Of a DNA stretch of 64,000 bases, positions 1 through 8,632 are shown one piece after another. Within the stretch, counting starts at the first letter, position 1, and each line of letters opens with the position of its first letter. Made by a program: the position numbers and the translations under genes. The DNA comes from Paracoccaceae bacterium (GTDB lineage Bacteria > Pseudomonadota > Alphaproteobacteria > Rhodobacterales > Rhodobacteraceae): assembly GCA_021648025.1 (NCBI GenBank), contig JAKITO010000007.1:27874-91873 (forward strand), given 5' to 3'. The notes below the pieces were generated by a model. That model was not told the origin of the DNA. It saw only the letters and a program-made list of their open reading frames with translations, and did no database searches.

Positions 1-2
1 TT

Positions 3-36
3 TTTGAACTGAATCACTTATTTGAACTGAATCACT
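3..36. repeat. 16-bp direct repeat, two copies
   Basis: The word TTTGAACTGAATCACT occurs at 3-18 and again at 21-36, separated by two bases. Each copy contains GAATC, which fits the CcrM methylation consensus GANTC. It lies upstream of rpmI at the window edge, so more copies may lie to the left. The function is unknown. Confidence 0.6.
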
Positions 37-164
37 GGCGAATCTGCCTCATCCCCCTTGCCAGCGGCGCACGATATGCGTAAACGGCGCATCTTACCCG
101 CGCGTCCGGCCAATGTGGCATGCCGAGTCGCGCATTTAACCGACCCGAATTCAAGGAGACGGAA

Positions 165-365
165 ATGCCCAAGATGAAGACCAAATCAAGCGCCAAAAAG
201 CGCTTTAAGATTACTGCGACCGGCAAGGTTATGTCAGGTCAGGCCGGCAAGCGGCACATGATGATCAAGCGGAGCAAGAAATTCATCCGCAATGCGCGCG
301 GCACCACGACCCTTAGTGCCCCCGACGCCAAGATCATCAAACGCTTTATGCCCTACGACCGCTGA
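165..365 (+). CDS. rpmI: 50S ribosomal protein L35
   Basis: This 66-residue basic protein begins [15 protein letters not shown], the standard L35 N-terminus, and carries the usual [15 protein letters not shown] internal segment. L35 is a small protein of the large ribosomal subunit. A longer in-frame ATG exists at 120, but the start at 165 is preferred because AAGGAG lies just upstream and the protein then has the normal family length. rplT follows after 15 bases, the conserved rpmI-rplT pair. infC is not seen upstream, although only 164 bases are visible there. Confidence 0.97.
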   Translation: MPKMKTKSSAKKRFKITATGKVMSGQAGKRHMMIKRSKKFIRNARGTTTLSAPDAKIIKRFMPYDR

Positions 366-380
366 TAGGAGACACCTGAT

Positions 381-746
381 ATGTCACGCACCAAAGGTGG
401 GACAATTGCCCACGCACGCCACAAAAAGATCATCAAAGCCGCCAAAGGTTATTCTGGCCGCCGCAAAAACACCTTTAAAACCGCGACCCAGGCGGTCGAT
501 AAGGCCAACCAATACGCCACGCGCGACCGCAAGATCCGCAAGCGGAATTTCCGCGCATTGTGGATCCAGCGGATCAACGCCGCCGTGCGTTCGCACGACG
601 AGGCGCTGACCTATTCGCGCTTTATCAACGGGCTGAACATGGCCGGGATCGAAGTTGACCGTAAGGTTCTGGCCGACCTGGCTGTACACGAACCTGACGC
701 ATTTAGTGCAATTGTTGCCAAGGCACAGGCTGCTTTGGCCGCCTGA
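381..746 (+). CDS. rplT: 50S ribosomal protein L20
   Basis: The product is 121 residues with the L20 signature: a basic N-terminal half with [17 protein letters not shown] followed by [22 protein letters not shown]20 binds 23S rRNA early in 50S assembly, and in several bacteria it represses its own operon. AGGAGA precedes the ATG, and the gene is co-transcribed with rpmI. Length is typical for the family. No obvious terminator hairpin was found directly after the stop. Confidence 0.97.
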   Translation: MSRTKGGTIAHARHKKIIKAAKGYSGRRKNTFKTATQAVDKANQYATRDRKIRKRNFRALWIQRINAAVRSHDEALTYSRFINGLNMAGIEVDRKVLADLAVHEPDAFSAIVAKAQAALAA

Positions 747-1087
747 TTCCAATTCAGTTGCCATCACTAACCAACCCGCTCAATCAATGACCCGGGTCGG
801 CACGGTTTCTGGACGCGATTGATTTGATGTGCCCGGGATCAGAGGGTCAGGTGGTTTCCTCTGGTTTCCTCCTGGCCGTTTCCCCTGAACCGGTGCAGCC
901 CTCCTCTCGGGTATGCTACGCATACTCTGGCGGGCAGCAGCGGTGCAATGTCCAGCGATCCATAAAACCGATGCGGGTCGTGGCCAATCGACCCGACCCG
1001 TCCGCAACGGCGGCCAACGCATCAACCGACGCGCCTGTTTCGCATCATGTTGAGCGTTAAATCAGCGTTCCATTTTCGAAGTATGGC
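747..1087. other. intergenic, no assigned gene
   Basis: This 341-base stretch separates convergent rplT and the glycosyltransferase gene. I see no credible coding frame. It contains a short perfect hairpin, GTATGC-TAC-GCATAC at 911-925, and a pyrimidine-rich block near 850-905 with repeated GGTTTCCTC-like words. An SRP or RNase P RNA was considered and not supported. A small RNA or a terminator region is possible but unproven. Confidence 0.4.
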
Positions 1088-3646
1088 CTAGAACATGATC
1101 GCATCGAGTTGGCCGAAAATCCGGGCGCTGCCATAACGGGAAACGACCAGGTCCCTGTTTGCGGTCAGTTCTTCTGCCCGGGACCGGTCCGTATTCTGCC
1201 GGAATTGCAATATCTTTGCCACCGCCGCATCCGTGTTTGCGACAACCCAGTCGCGGTGGTAAAACATCTCTGCTTCTGTCCAGTCCCAGACCACGGGATG
1301 GCATCCCGACAGGACACCGTCAGCCAGGGCGTAATGAAAGCTCTCAAAGTCGCTGGGGGACAGTATATGATCCACTGTGTCATAGAATTTCGCGACATCA
1401 TTGCCCCAGCCGTGAAATTCCACGGCGGCTTTCAGGTCAGGGTCACTTTCAATGTCCGAGTAGATTTTATAATAATAGTCGAGCTCGGCGCGCCTGTGGC
1501 CTTTGGTCATGAAGTCGATCGTTTCCGGTCGGGGTCCCTTGATCACCAGGCGGGCAGAGTGTCCTGCTTTGATCAGAGTGTCGAGAACTCTGACGGCCCG
1601 ATCCAGCCTTTTGCGTTTTGGGATGATTCCGACCATGCCCAGGGTGATCGTTTCGGAAAATGATTTAGCCGCAGGCAGGTATTCATTTTCAAGAATAAAA
1701 TTATTCACGATACAGGTTTTTTCGCGGGGGAGGTCAAACATCCTGATGTACTCTTGCCTGACCAATTCAGACACAAAAATGAACCGGTCGACACGGGCAT
1801 GGTTTATTTCATTGCCGAATCTTTTTCCCGGTTCCTTGATTTCCTGCAGATGCACCCTGACAATCAATTTGGGACCGGGGCGCAGGTTTTTTGAATACCA
1901 GACGGAATTGGCCAGACCCCATTCGCAGAAAACGACCTGGGATTTTGACATGATTTCCCGCGAGGACTGCTCGTTGGTGGGCCCGCCCCATTCCCATGGG
2001 TCATAGACCACCTTCGCACCCCTGCTTTTGAGATCGGAATAATAGGGGAATATGAACTTGGGATCATGGGCCGCGAAGCAAATTGTGCCGTCAAAGGGGG
2101 CGGTGTGGTCGCTTTTGGGCGGGACCAGCCTCGTTGCCAGAATTCCAATAGAATGGCGTTTCGAGATGGCAGTGCGCAGCTCACTGGGTACCTTTTGCGG
2201 GGGGCTGTTCAGCAGCCGCCGAAAGCCCGCAAAGTCGCGGACGAAAAAGGGATAATCCTTGCCCAGGGTTTCCCGGTTGACGCCATTGGGATAGGCAATG
2301 CCGGGAAGGGCGGATGCGACCCCTTCAATCAGTTTGGTCGAGAGTTCAAGGGTATGCTCTTCGAACTCTGCGGGTCGCCAGCACCAGGCAAAATCCATCT
2401 TTTGCATTTCTTCCTGTGCGCTTGCGCGATCCAGTGCCCCCAGGCGGTGGGCCTTTATCCGTTCCAGACCCTGCACGATCTGCTGGCGGAAAACCCGGTT
2501 TTCCTGATTGGTTGCCGCCCCGGATATCTTGTCGCCAATAATTGTCACTTCAATATTCATACCTTCGCCCTGAAGGATGCCCACCCATTTTATCAACTGC
2601 CGGATGCCCCAGTTTGGGGCAATTTTACCGGCGTATCCGATACGAATGCTGCCCCGCCTGCGGGGGGGGGGACCGGGTAGCCTGAACAGCGTATCCGGGA
2701 TTGGTGGCGGAATCATTATTGCCTTGAAGGGGTGCCGGGTCAGGGTGCGGATCAGGTTTTCCAGCTGGGGGGTCTGAACCAGCAAGGCGGCGGATTGCCT
2801 GGCCAGGACATCGACCGAGCGCCGCGCCAGATCCGTGATGACAATTTGGTTGTCTCGGTGTTCGTACAGATCGGTAAGATAGATATAAGAGCGCTTGTAG
2901 AACTGCCGGTCGGACAGCAATTCACAAGCCGCCGCGAGACCGCGGATGAAAACGGATTTCACCTTGGGAAGAAGATGGTCAAGGGCCCGCACCAGTCGAA
3001 TGCTTGCGGCAATGTCAAGGGTCTGAAGGTCTGGCCGGACATTACCAGGTGTGAGGATCAGCACGTTTTCCCGATTGGTGATGTTTTTTATGATGACATC
3101 GCGCTCCAGGTGGTTCTTGGAGATGATGATTACCTTGCCGTTCTGGGCCAGCATTGATGCCATCGAGGACATCCAGATCGCCGATCCGTCAACCGTGTTG
3201 AGGTCGATGTGGGCATAAAGGATTTGCCTGGCATCCGAAAACCCGCGTTTTTCGACAAGCTGTTTGAAAGGTTCGAAAGGTTCCAGAGGGTCCATGATGT
3301 CGCGGTTGTCCAGCCTGGCTGTCGTGCGCCCGACCCAGGCCAGTAGGGAGGCGTCTTTTAGGGTCTCCGGCAGGGATGAGAGTTTCTCCAGGCAATGCAC
3401 AGCGACATCCGGGTTCCGGCTTTTTGCGGCCTCATACAGTTGCAAAAGCCCAGGGGTTGATTCGCAAACCGACACCGCCTTGGCCAAAAGGTGGCCGACT
3501 GAACGTTCCCGACCGGCTTTCATGAGAAAACCGGCTGCCTTCATCAGGCCGTCTGCAGACTCTTGACGTTCGCTGCTCAAAAGATATTCGGATGCAGGAA
3601 TTAGGCCTTTGGCGCAATCATGTTTTTCCATTTTGGAATCCATCAT
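1088..3646 (-). CDS. two-domain glycosyltransferase (GT4/GT1-like)
   Basis: The 852-residue protein appears to hold two GT-B-type units in tandem. After an alpha-helical N-terminal region (about 1-110), the first unit ends in a nucleotide-sugar lobe beginning near GSIRIGYAGKIAPNWGIRQL (about 330-520). The second has its C-terminal lobe from TITLGMVGIIPKRKRLDRAV, with VEFHGWGNDVAKFYDTVDHI and the donor-site-like SPSDFESFHYALADGVLSG. Such proteins transfer sugars to surface polysaccharide or glycans; the acceptor cannot be deduced. No signal peptide is seen. The first ATG lacks a clear Shine-Dalgarno, so a start at codon 6 is possible. It stands alone, with intergenic gaps on both sides. A run of ten C bases lies at the domain boundary. 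Confidence 0.7.
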   Translation of the reverse strand: MMDSKMEKHDCAKGLIPASEYLLSSERQESADGLMKAAGFLMKAGRERSVGHLLAKAVSVCESTPGLLQLYEAAKSRNPDVAVHCLEKLSSLPETLKDASLLAWVGRTTARLDNRDIMDPLEPFEPFKQLVEKRGFSDARQILYAHIDLNTVDGSAIWMSSMASMLAQNGKVIIISKNHLERDVIIKNITNRENVLILTPGNVRPDLQTLDIAASIRLVRALDHLLPKVKSVFIRGLAAACELLSDRQFYKRSYIYLTDLYEHRDNQIVITDLARRSVDVLARQSAALLVQTPQLENLIRTLTRHPFKAIMIPPPIPDTLFRLPGPPPRRRGSIRIGYAGKIAPNWGIRQLIKWVGILQGEGMNIEVTIIGDKISGAATNQENRVFRQQIVQGLERIKAHRLGALDRASAQEEMQKMDFAWCWRPAEFEEHTLELSTKLIEGVASALPGIAYPNGVNRETLGKDYPFFVRDFAGFRRLLNSPPQKVPSELRTAISKRHSIGILATRLVPPKSDHTAPFDGTICFAAHDPKFIFPYYSDLKSRGAKVVYDPWEWGGPTNEQSSREIMSKSQVVFCEWGLANSVWYSKNLRPGPKLIVRVHLQEIKEPGKRFGNEINHARVDRFIFVSELVRQEYIRMFDLPREKTCIVNNFILENEYLPAAKSFSETITLGMVGIIPKRKRLDRAVRVLDTLIKAGHSARLVIKGPRPETIDFMTKGHRRAELDYYYKIYSDIESDPDLKAAVEFHGWGNDVAKFYDTVDHILSPSDFESFHYALADGVLSGCHPVVWDWTEAEMFYHRDWVVANTDAAVAKILQFRQNTDRSRAEELTANRDLVVSRYGSARIFGQLDAIMF
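2662..2671. repeat. 10-base homopolymer tract inside glycosyltransferase
   Basis: Ten consecutive G on the plus strand (ten C on the coding strand) encode Pro-Pro-Pro and the first base of an Arg codon at about residue 325 of the glycosyltransferase. A slip of one base would truncate the protein after its first half. Tracts of this kind can be phase-variable switches, but a long C run is also a common sequencing weak point. Confidence 0.6.
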
Positions 3647-3829
3647 TTATATGTTCAATACTTGTATATTTATGCAAGTTCCCGTGCAACGCAGCATTTC
3701 CGGATCATGCCAGGTAAGCGGCCATGATTTAGGTAAGGGATTTCCATCCAAGTGTTTTCCCGGGCAGCCATTCACGAGCCAGCCATATTGGATCGCCATT
3801 GGGCCGAGAGACAATGGCGATGACCGCAC

Positions 3830-3910
3830 GAGGATGTTGAAAAGGAAAACGCCCGTCTTCGCAAAGAAGTTCGCCTGCTTCGTGAGGAGGGGGGGATAGT
3901 AAAAGGGGCG
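3830..3910 (+). pseudogene. relic of IS3-family OrfA (coiled-coil segment)
   Basis: One frame reads EDVEKENARLRKEVRLLREE followed by GGIVKGA. This closely matches the leucine-zipper end of IS3-family OrfA proteins, typically KENARLR..REEREILKKA. The last part differs only by a few substitutions that turn REILKKA into GGIVKGA. Nothing upstream in frame continues the helix-turn-helix, and no OrfB follows. It is best read as a decayed fragment of an old insertion. It is short, so chance similarity is not excluded. Confidence 0.45.
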
Positions 3911-4026
3911 GTCCTGGGGTCAGGACCCATTGATCCTGCACCACTGGCGCTGATTTGCCTGCGCGCGTATCCCCAAGGGCGGCTATTGCAGGAAAAGACG
4001 GTAATCCGACAGTGACCGGCAAAGTG

Positions 4027-4050
4027 ACGCAAGGTTTGCCCAGCCCGCGT
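4027..4050. repeat. dispersed intergenic motif, copy 1
   Basis: The core GGTTTGCCCAGCC at about 4033-4045, flanked by ACGCA and CG, matches a second copy near 22143-22166 at about 20 of 24 positions. Both are in intergenic DNA. It resembles half of a REP-type palindrome but no partner arm is obvious here. Confidence 0.35.
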
Positions 4051-4154
4051 CGTTTGCAGTTTGCGTGTGCCTGGATTTCGTTGTTACACTTGTCTGGAAA
4101 CGGGCCAGTGCGTAACTTCTTGACGCCGCTTGTCGAACACCAATGAGGGACGTG

Positions 4155-6242
4155 ATGCCAGACGCAATCGGATATGAACTGTTGGGCGATATCGCCATCC
4201 TTGAATCCCGCAACCCACCGGTCAATGCCTTGGGCATTGATGTGCGCAAAGGGCTGGTTGACGGAATTGACCGGGCTGCCCGCGACGGTGCCAAAGCAAT
4301 CCTGATCTATGGCGCCGGGCGGACATACTTTGCCGGTGCCGACATTCGCGAATTTGGCATGAAACCGATGGAGCCGGGGTTGCCCGAGGTCTGCGACCAC
4401 ATCGAAGCCTCGCCTTTGCTGGTGGTCTCGGCCTTGCATGGCACGGCCCTTGGTGGCGGGCTTGAGGTGGCCATGTCCAGCCATTACCGCATTGCCGTGC
4501 CTTCGGCCCGGGTTGGCCTGCCTGAGGTCGGCCTTGGCATTCTGCCAGGTGCCGGCGGTACGCAACGCCTGCCGCGCCTGACCGGTATCGAGGCGGCGAT
4601 TGGTATGGTGACAACGGGCCGTCAGGTCGGTGCCGCCGAGGCGCTTGACCTGGGCATTCTGGACCGGGTCGCAGAAGGTGAGCCGCGACAGATCGGTCTG
4701 ACTTATACGCAGGAATTGCTGGACAGCGGGGCACAGCGCCGCCCGGTTTGTGATATGCCTGCACCTGCGGCGATAGATTTCCAGGCAGCACTTGGCGCGG
4801 TGCAAGGCAAGGCGCGCGGACAATTGTCGCCGGTGAACGCGTTTCTGGCGGTTCAGGCCGCTGCCGAACTGCCATTTCGCGACGGGCTGGCGCGCGAGCG
4901 TGAATTGTTCATGGAGCTGATGGCATCCGATCAGCGCCATGGGTTGATCCATGCGTTTTTCTCCGAGCGTGCGGTGGGCAAACTGCCCGAACTCAAAGGG
5001 GTTGAGCCGCGTGAATTGTCGGCTATCGGCGTGATTGGCGGCGGCACCATGGGGGCTGGGATTGCTACGGCTGCCTTGTTGTCGGGGCTAAATGTGACGA
5101 TGCTCGAAATGACACCCGCTGCAGCAGAGGCCGCACGGGGCCGCATCGAAGGCAATCTGAACGGCGCTTTGAAACGCGGCAAAATCTCGCAAGCGCAGTT
5201 TGAGGCGCTGACGACGCAAGCCTTGAGCATTTCAACCGAATACGACGCCCTGAAGGACGTCGATCTGGTGATCGAAGCGGTATTCGAAGACATGGACGTC
5301 AAAAAGACCGTGTTCAAGCGCCTTGATGCGGTCTGCAAACCGGGCGCGGTTCTGGCCACCAACACCTCATATCTTGACGTCAACGAAATTGCGGCAGCGA
5401 CATCGCGCCCCCAAGACGTGATCGGGTTGCACTTCTTCTCGCCTGCGCATGTGATGAAACTGCTTGAAGTGGTTGTTGCCGACAAAACTGCGCCAGATGT
5501 GGTCGCCACCGGTTTTGCGCTGGGCAAGAAGATGGGCAAGATTTCGGTGCGCGCCGGGGTCTGCGACGGGTTCATCGGCAACCGTATCCTGTCCACCTAC
5601 CGCACTTGCGCCGATCACATGATCCTTGACGGGGCCAGTCCCTATCAGATTGACAAGGCACTGGTGGATTTCGGCTTTGCCATGGGTCCGTTTGCGGTGG
5701 CTGACCTGGCCGGCCTGGATATTGGCTGGGCGGTTCGCAAACGGCTGGCCGCTACGCGGGACAAGCGCGAAAGAGTGCCAAGTTTCCCGGATACTTTATG
5801 CGAACAGGGCAATTTCGGTCAGAAAACCGGCAAAGGTTATTATGACTATGCCGCCGGACTTCGTGCCGGGGTGCCAAACCCGGATGTGCCGACCATGGTT
5901 GATGCCAACCGGGCTGAACTGGGCATCACCCCGCGTGATTTCACCGACAAGGAAATCGTACGGCGCTATATGGCCGCAATGGTCAATGAGGCGGCCAGGG
6001 TTGTCGGCGAAGGCATCGCCCGTCGCCCGCTGGACGTGGATATGACGCTGCTGTTCGGCTATGGCTTTCCGCGGTATCGCGGCGGGCCGCTAAAGTGGGC
6101 CGACCTGACCGGCCTTGAAGGTCTGCTGAACGACATCAAAACCTACGCCAGCGAAGATGAATATTTCTGGCAACCCGCCCCCCTACTGCAACAGCTGGTC
6201 GCCCAAGGGCGCAGCTTTGACGATCTCAACAAGGAAGCCTGA
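4155..6242 (+). CDS. fused enoyl-CoA hydratase / 3-hydroxyacyl-CoA dehydrogenase (PimF-like)
   Basis: This 695-residue bifunctional enzyme hydrates enoyl-CoA and oxidises the 3-hydroxyacyl-CoA with NAD. The N-terminal crotonase part (about 1-190) shows the oxyanion-hole segment GTALGGGLE and LPEVGLGILPGAGGTQRLP. The dehydrogenase part starts at IGVIGGGTMGAGIA (Rossmann), carries LHFFSPAHVMKLLEVV with the catalytic His, and ends in two C-terminal helical domains. An ATG exists at 4143, but GAGGGA lies immediately before the ATG at 4155, so that start is chosen. The thiolase gene follows after 3 bases. With the paired acyl-CoA dehydrogenases downstream, the operon recalls pimFABCD for dicarboxylic acids; that substrate is inferred. 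Confidence 0.9.
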   Translation: MPDAIGYELLGDIAILESRNPPVNALGIDVRKGLVDGIDRAARDGAKAILIYGAGRTYFAGADIREFGMKPMEPGLPEVCDHIEASPLLVVSALHGTALGGGLEVAMSSHYRIAVPSARVGLPEVGLGILPGAGGTQRLPRLTGIEAAIGMVTTGRQVGAAEALDLGILDRVAEGEPRQIGLTYTQELLDSGAQRRPVCDMPAPAAIDFQAALGAVQGKARGQLSPVNAFLAVQAAAELPFRDGLARERELFMELMASDQRHGLIHAFFSERAVGKLPELKGVEPRELSAIGVIGGGTMGAGIATAALLSGLNVTMLEMTPAAAEAARGRIEGNLNGALKRGKISQAQFEALTTQALSISTEYDALKDVDLVIEAVFEDMDVKKTVFKRLDAVCKPGAVLATNTSYLDVNEIAAATSRPQDVIGLHFFSPAHVMKLLEVVVADKTAPDVVATGFALGKKMGKISVRAGVCDGFIGNRILSTYRTCADHMILDGASPYQIDKALVDFGFAMGPFAVADLAGLDIGWAVRKRLAATRDKRERVPSFPDTLCEQGNFGQKTGKGYYDYAAGLRAGVPNPDVPTMVDANRAELGITPRDFTDKEIVRRYMAAMVNEAARVVGEGIARRPLDVDMTLLFGYGFPRYRGGPLKWADLTGLEGLLNDIKTYASEDEYFWQPAPLLQQLVAQGRSFDDLNKEA

Positions 6243-6245
6243 CCC

Positions 6246-7418
6246 ATGAAACAAGCCGTCATCGTATCCGCCGCCCGCACCGGCCTTGCAAAATCTTTTC
6301 GTGGGTCATTCAACATGACCCACGGCGCGACCATGGGCGGCCATGCCGTTCAGGTCGCGGTGGAACGCGCCGGGATTGACCCGGCAACCATCGAGGATTG
6401 CATGATCGGTTGCGGCTATCCCGAGGCCGAAACCGGGGCCAACATTGCCCGCCAGATCGCCATTCGCGCAGGATTGCCGGTAAGCGTTTCGGGTCTGACG
6501 GTAAACCGGTTCTGTTCGTCCGGGTTGCAGACAATCGCACTGGCCGCCAATGCGATTACAGGCGGTGGCACGGGGCCGATGATTGCCGGCGGGGTCGAAA
6601 GCATTTCGATGGTGCAACCCAAAGCCCGCAACGTATCTGAGGCATGGATCGCCGAGCATAAACCGGCGATTTACATGGCGATGATCGAAACGGCGGATAT
6701 TGTGGCGCAACGCTATGGCATCAGCCGCGAAGATCAGGACGCCTATGGTCTGCGCAGTCAACAGCGCATTGCAGCGGCGCAAAACTCGGGCATCTTCGAT
6801 GATGAGATCGCCCCGATGCAGGCGACCATGGCCGTTCAGGACCGTGAAACCAAAGAGATCACCATGCACGAAGTGACCGTGGACAAGGACGAATGCAACC
6901 GTCCCACCACCACCGCCGAAGGTCTGGCCGGTTTGAAAGTGATCCGCGAAGGCGGGTTCATCACTGCGGGCAACGCCAGTCAACTAAGCGACGGTGCCGC
7001 CGCCGTGGTGCTGATGGAGGCGAAAGACGCCGAAAAGCAAGGCATTGAGCCGATGGGCGCCTTCAAAGGTTTTGCCGTGGCGGGTTGTGAACCAGACGAG
7101 ATGGGCATCGGCCCGGTGTTTGCCGTGCCGCGCCTTTTGGAGCGCCATGGTCTCAAGGTCGACGACATTGATATCTGGGAATTGAACGAGGCATTTGCCA
7201 GCCAGGCGCTGTATTGCCGCAACCGGCTGGGCATCGACGACGAGAAATGCAACGTCAACGGTGGCTCGATCGCCATCGGCCACCCGTTTGGCATGACCGG
7301 CGCGCGGATGACCGGGCATATATTGCGCGAAGGCAAGCGGCGCGGGGCAAAGCTCGGCGTTGTCACCATGTGCATCGGTGGCGGCATGGGTGCGGCCGGC
7401 CTGTTTGAAATTTACTGA
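6246..7418 (+). CDS. acetyl-CoA C-acyltransferase (thiolase, PimB-like)
   Basis: The 390-residue thiolase cleaves 3-ketoacyl-CoA with CoA to give acetyl-CoA and a shortened acyl-CoA, the last step of a beta-oxidation turn. The nucleophile is in [13 protein letters not shown] (about residue 90). The [11 protein letters not shown]is and the [11 protein letters not shown]ys near the C-terminus complete the triad. Length is typical of degradative thiolases. It is three bases after the fused hydratase/dehydrogenase and 14 before the first acyl-CoA dehydrogenase, so it is translated within the same operon. Confidence 0.93.
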   Translation: MKQAVIVSAARTGLAKSFRGSFNMTHGATMGGHAVQVAVERAGIDPATIEDCMIGCGYPEAETGANIARQIAIRAGLPVSVSGLTVNRFCSSGLQTIALAANAITGGGTGPMIAGGVESISMVQPKARNVSEAWIAEHKPAIYMAMIETADIVAQRYGISREDQDAYGLRSQQRIAAAQNSGIFDDEIAPMQATMAVQDRETKEITMHEVTVDKDECNRPTTTAEGLAGLKVIREGGFITAGNASQLSDGAAAVVLMEAKDAEKQGIEPMGAFKGFAVAGCEPDEMGIGPVFAVPRLLERHGLKVDDIDIWELNEAFASQALYCRNRLGIDDEKCNVNGGSIAIGHPFGMTGARMTGHILREGKRRGAKLGVVTMCIGGGMGAAGLFEIY

Positions 7419-7432
7419 TTGGGGGCACTGTC

Positions 7433-8632
7433 ATGGACCTGAGTTATTCATCCGAAGATCTGACCTTTCGCGACCAGGTGCGCAGCTTTCTGGCCGAAAA
7501 ACTCCCCTCTGAAATATCCGAAAAGATGCGCCTTGGTCAGGTATTGGGCAAAGCGGCCTTTGACCAATGGCATTCAATCCTCAACGATCAGGGCTGGCTT
7601 GCTCCCAACTGGCCCGCCGAATTTGGCGGTGCCGAATGGAACGCCGTGCAAAAGCACATTTTCGAAGAAGAATGCGCCATGGCCAACGCGCCGCGCGTTG
7701 TGCCCTTTGGCCTGACCATGCTGGCCCCGGTGTTGCAAAAATTCGGGTCAGACGCACAAAAGGCGCATTACCTGCCGCGTATCCTGTCGGGCGAGGACTG
7801 GTGGTGTCAGGGGTATTCCGAACCGGGTGCCGGCTCTGATCTGGCCTCGCTCAAGACCAAAGCAGTTCGGGATGGCGACCACTATATCGTCAACGGCCAA
7901 AAGACCTGGACCACATTGGGCCAGTTTGCCAACTGGATATTCTGCCTTGTGCGCACCGACCCGGATGTCAAGCAACAGGAAGGCATATCATTCCTTTTGA
8001 TCGACATGGCAACGCCGGGCATCGAAGTGCGCCCGATCATCCTGTTGGACGGCACCCCCGAGGTCAATGAAATCTGGTTCACCGACGTGCGCGTGCCCAT
8101 CGAGAATCTGGTGGGCGAAGAGAACAAAGGCTGGACCTATGCCAAATACCTTCTCACTCACGAGCGCACCAACACCGCCGGTGTCGGGTCGTCCCATGCC
8201 GGTCTGAATGCGGTCAAACGCATGGCCCGGGCCGAGGTCTCAAATGGTCGCCCGCTGATCGAAAACCCACATTTCGCCGCCCGTCTGGCTTTGGTCGAAA
8301 TTGACCTGTTGGCCATGTCCACCACCAACCTGCGCATTGTCTCCAAGGCGGCGGTCGGGCAGGCCCCCGGCGTTGAGGCGTCGATGCTCAAGGTCAAAGG
8401 TACAATCATCCGTCAGGAAATCAACGATCTGGCGCGGCGTGCGGCAGGGCCTTACGCGATGCCGTTTGTCTCTGAGGCGGTCGAAGGCGACAACGCACCC
8501 CCCATTGGCCCGGACTATGCAGGGCCGGTGGCGGCGCAGTATTTCAACAACCGCAAACTGTCGATCTTTGCCGGCAGCAACGAAATTCAGCGCGGCATTA
8601 TCGCCAAGGTGAAACTGGGGGCGATGGGATGA
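7433..8632 (+). CDS. acyl-CoA dehydrogenase, large-subunit type (PimC-like)
   Basis: The 399-residue FAD acyl-CoA dehydrogenase has the N-terminal helical domain, the middle beta domain (GYSEPGAGSDLASLKTKA, FAD/substrate segment) and a C-terminal helical domain ending FAGSNEIQRGIIAK. The usual YEG catalytic glutamate of short/medium-chain enzymes is absent at that spot (FAG here); a Glu in LTHERTNTAG may act instead, as in some paralogues. It overlaps the next acyl-CoA dehydrogenase by four bases. Such adjacent unequal pairs form alpha2beta2 enzymes in pimeloyl-CoA and steroid side-chain degradation, and the pair here is likely one heteromeric enzyme. Confidence 0.9.
   Translation: MDLSYSSEDLTFRDQVRSFLAEKLPSEISEKMRLGQVLGKAAFDQWHSILNDQGWLAPNWPAEFGGAEWNAVQKHIFEEECAMANAPRVVPFGLTMLAPVLQKFGSDAQKAHYLPRILSGEDWWCQGYSEPGAGSDLASLKTKAVRDGDHYIVNGQKTWTTLGQFANWIFCLVRTDPDVKQQEGISFLLIDMATPGIEVRPIILLDGTPEVNEIWFTDVRVPIENLVGEENKGWTYAKYLLTHERTNTAGVGSSHAGLNAVKRMARAEVSNGRPLIENPHFAARLALVEIDLLAMSTTNLRIVSKAAVGQAPGVEASMLKVKGTIIRQEINDLARRAAGPYAMPFVSEAVEGDNAPPIGPDYAGPVAAQYFNNRKLSIFAGSNEIQRGIIAKVKLGAMG

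Larger units (their letters stand above)
3647..4142. other. intergenic region with transposase relic
   Basis: This 496-base gap lies between divergently arranged genes, the glycosyltransferase and the acyl-CoA operon. It holds a short IS3-type transposase relic (3830-3910) and a short dispersed motif near 4027-4050 that recurs near 22143. The remainder must contain the promoter of the acyl-CoA operon, but I could not identify -35/-10 boxes with confidence. Confidence 0.5.

Noticed and set aside
120..365. Longer rpmI start at 120
   Set aside because: It would add 15 residues not found in L35 and would swallow the Shine-Dalgarno site.
780..1060. SRP or RNase P RNA in the gap after rplT
   Set aside because: GGTCAGG and GAGGAAA-like words occur, but the conserved cores (GGAAGGAAGCAGCC for SRP, the P4 helix strings for RNase P) are absent.
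3729..4952. 407-residue minus-strand ORF
   Set aside because: It lies mostly antisense to the hydratase domain of the PimF-like gene, has odd His/Arg/Gln-rich composition and no family resemblance; a GC-rich shadow.
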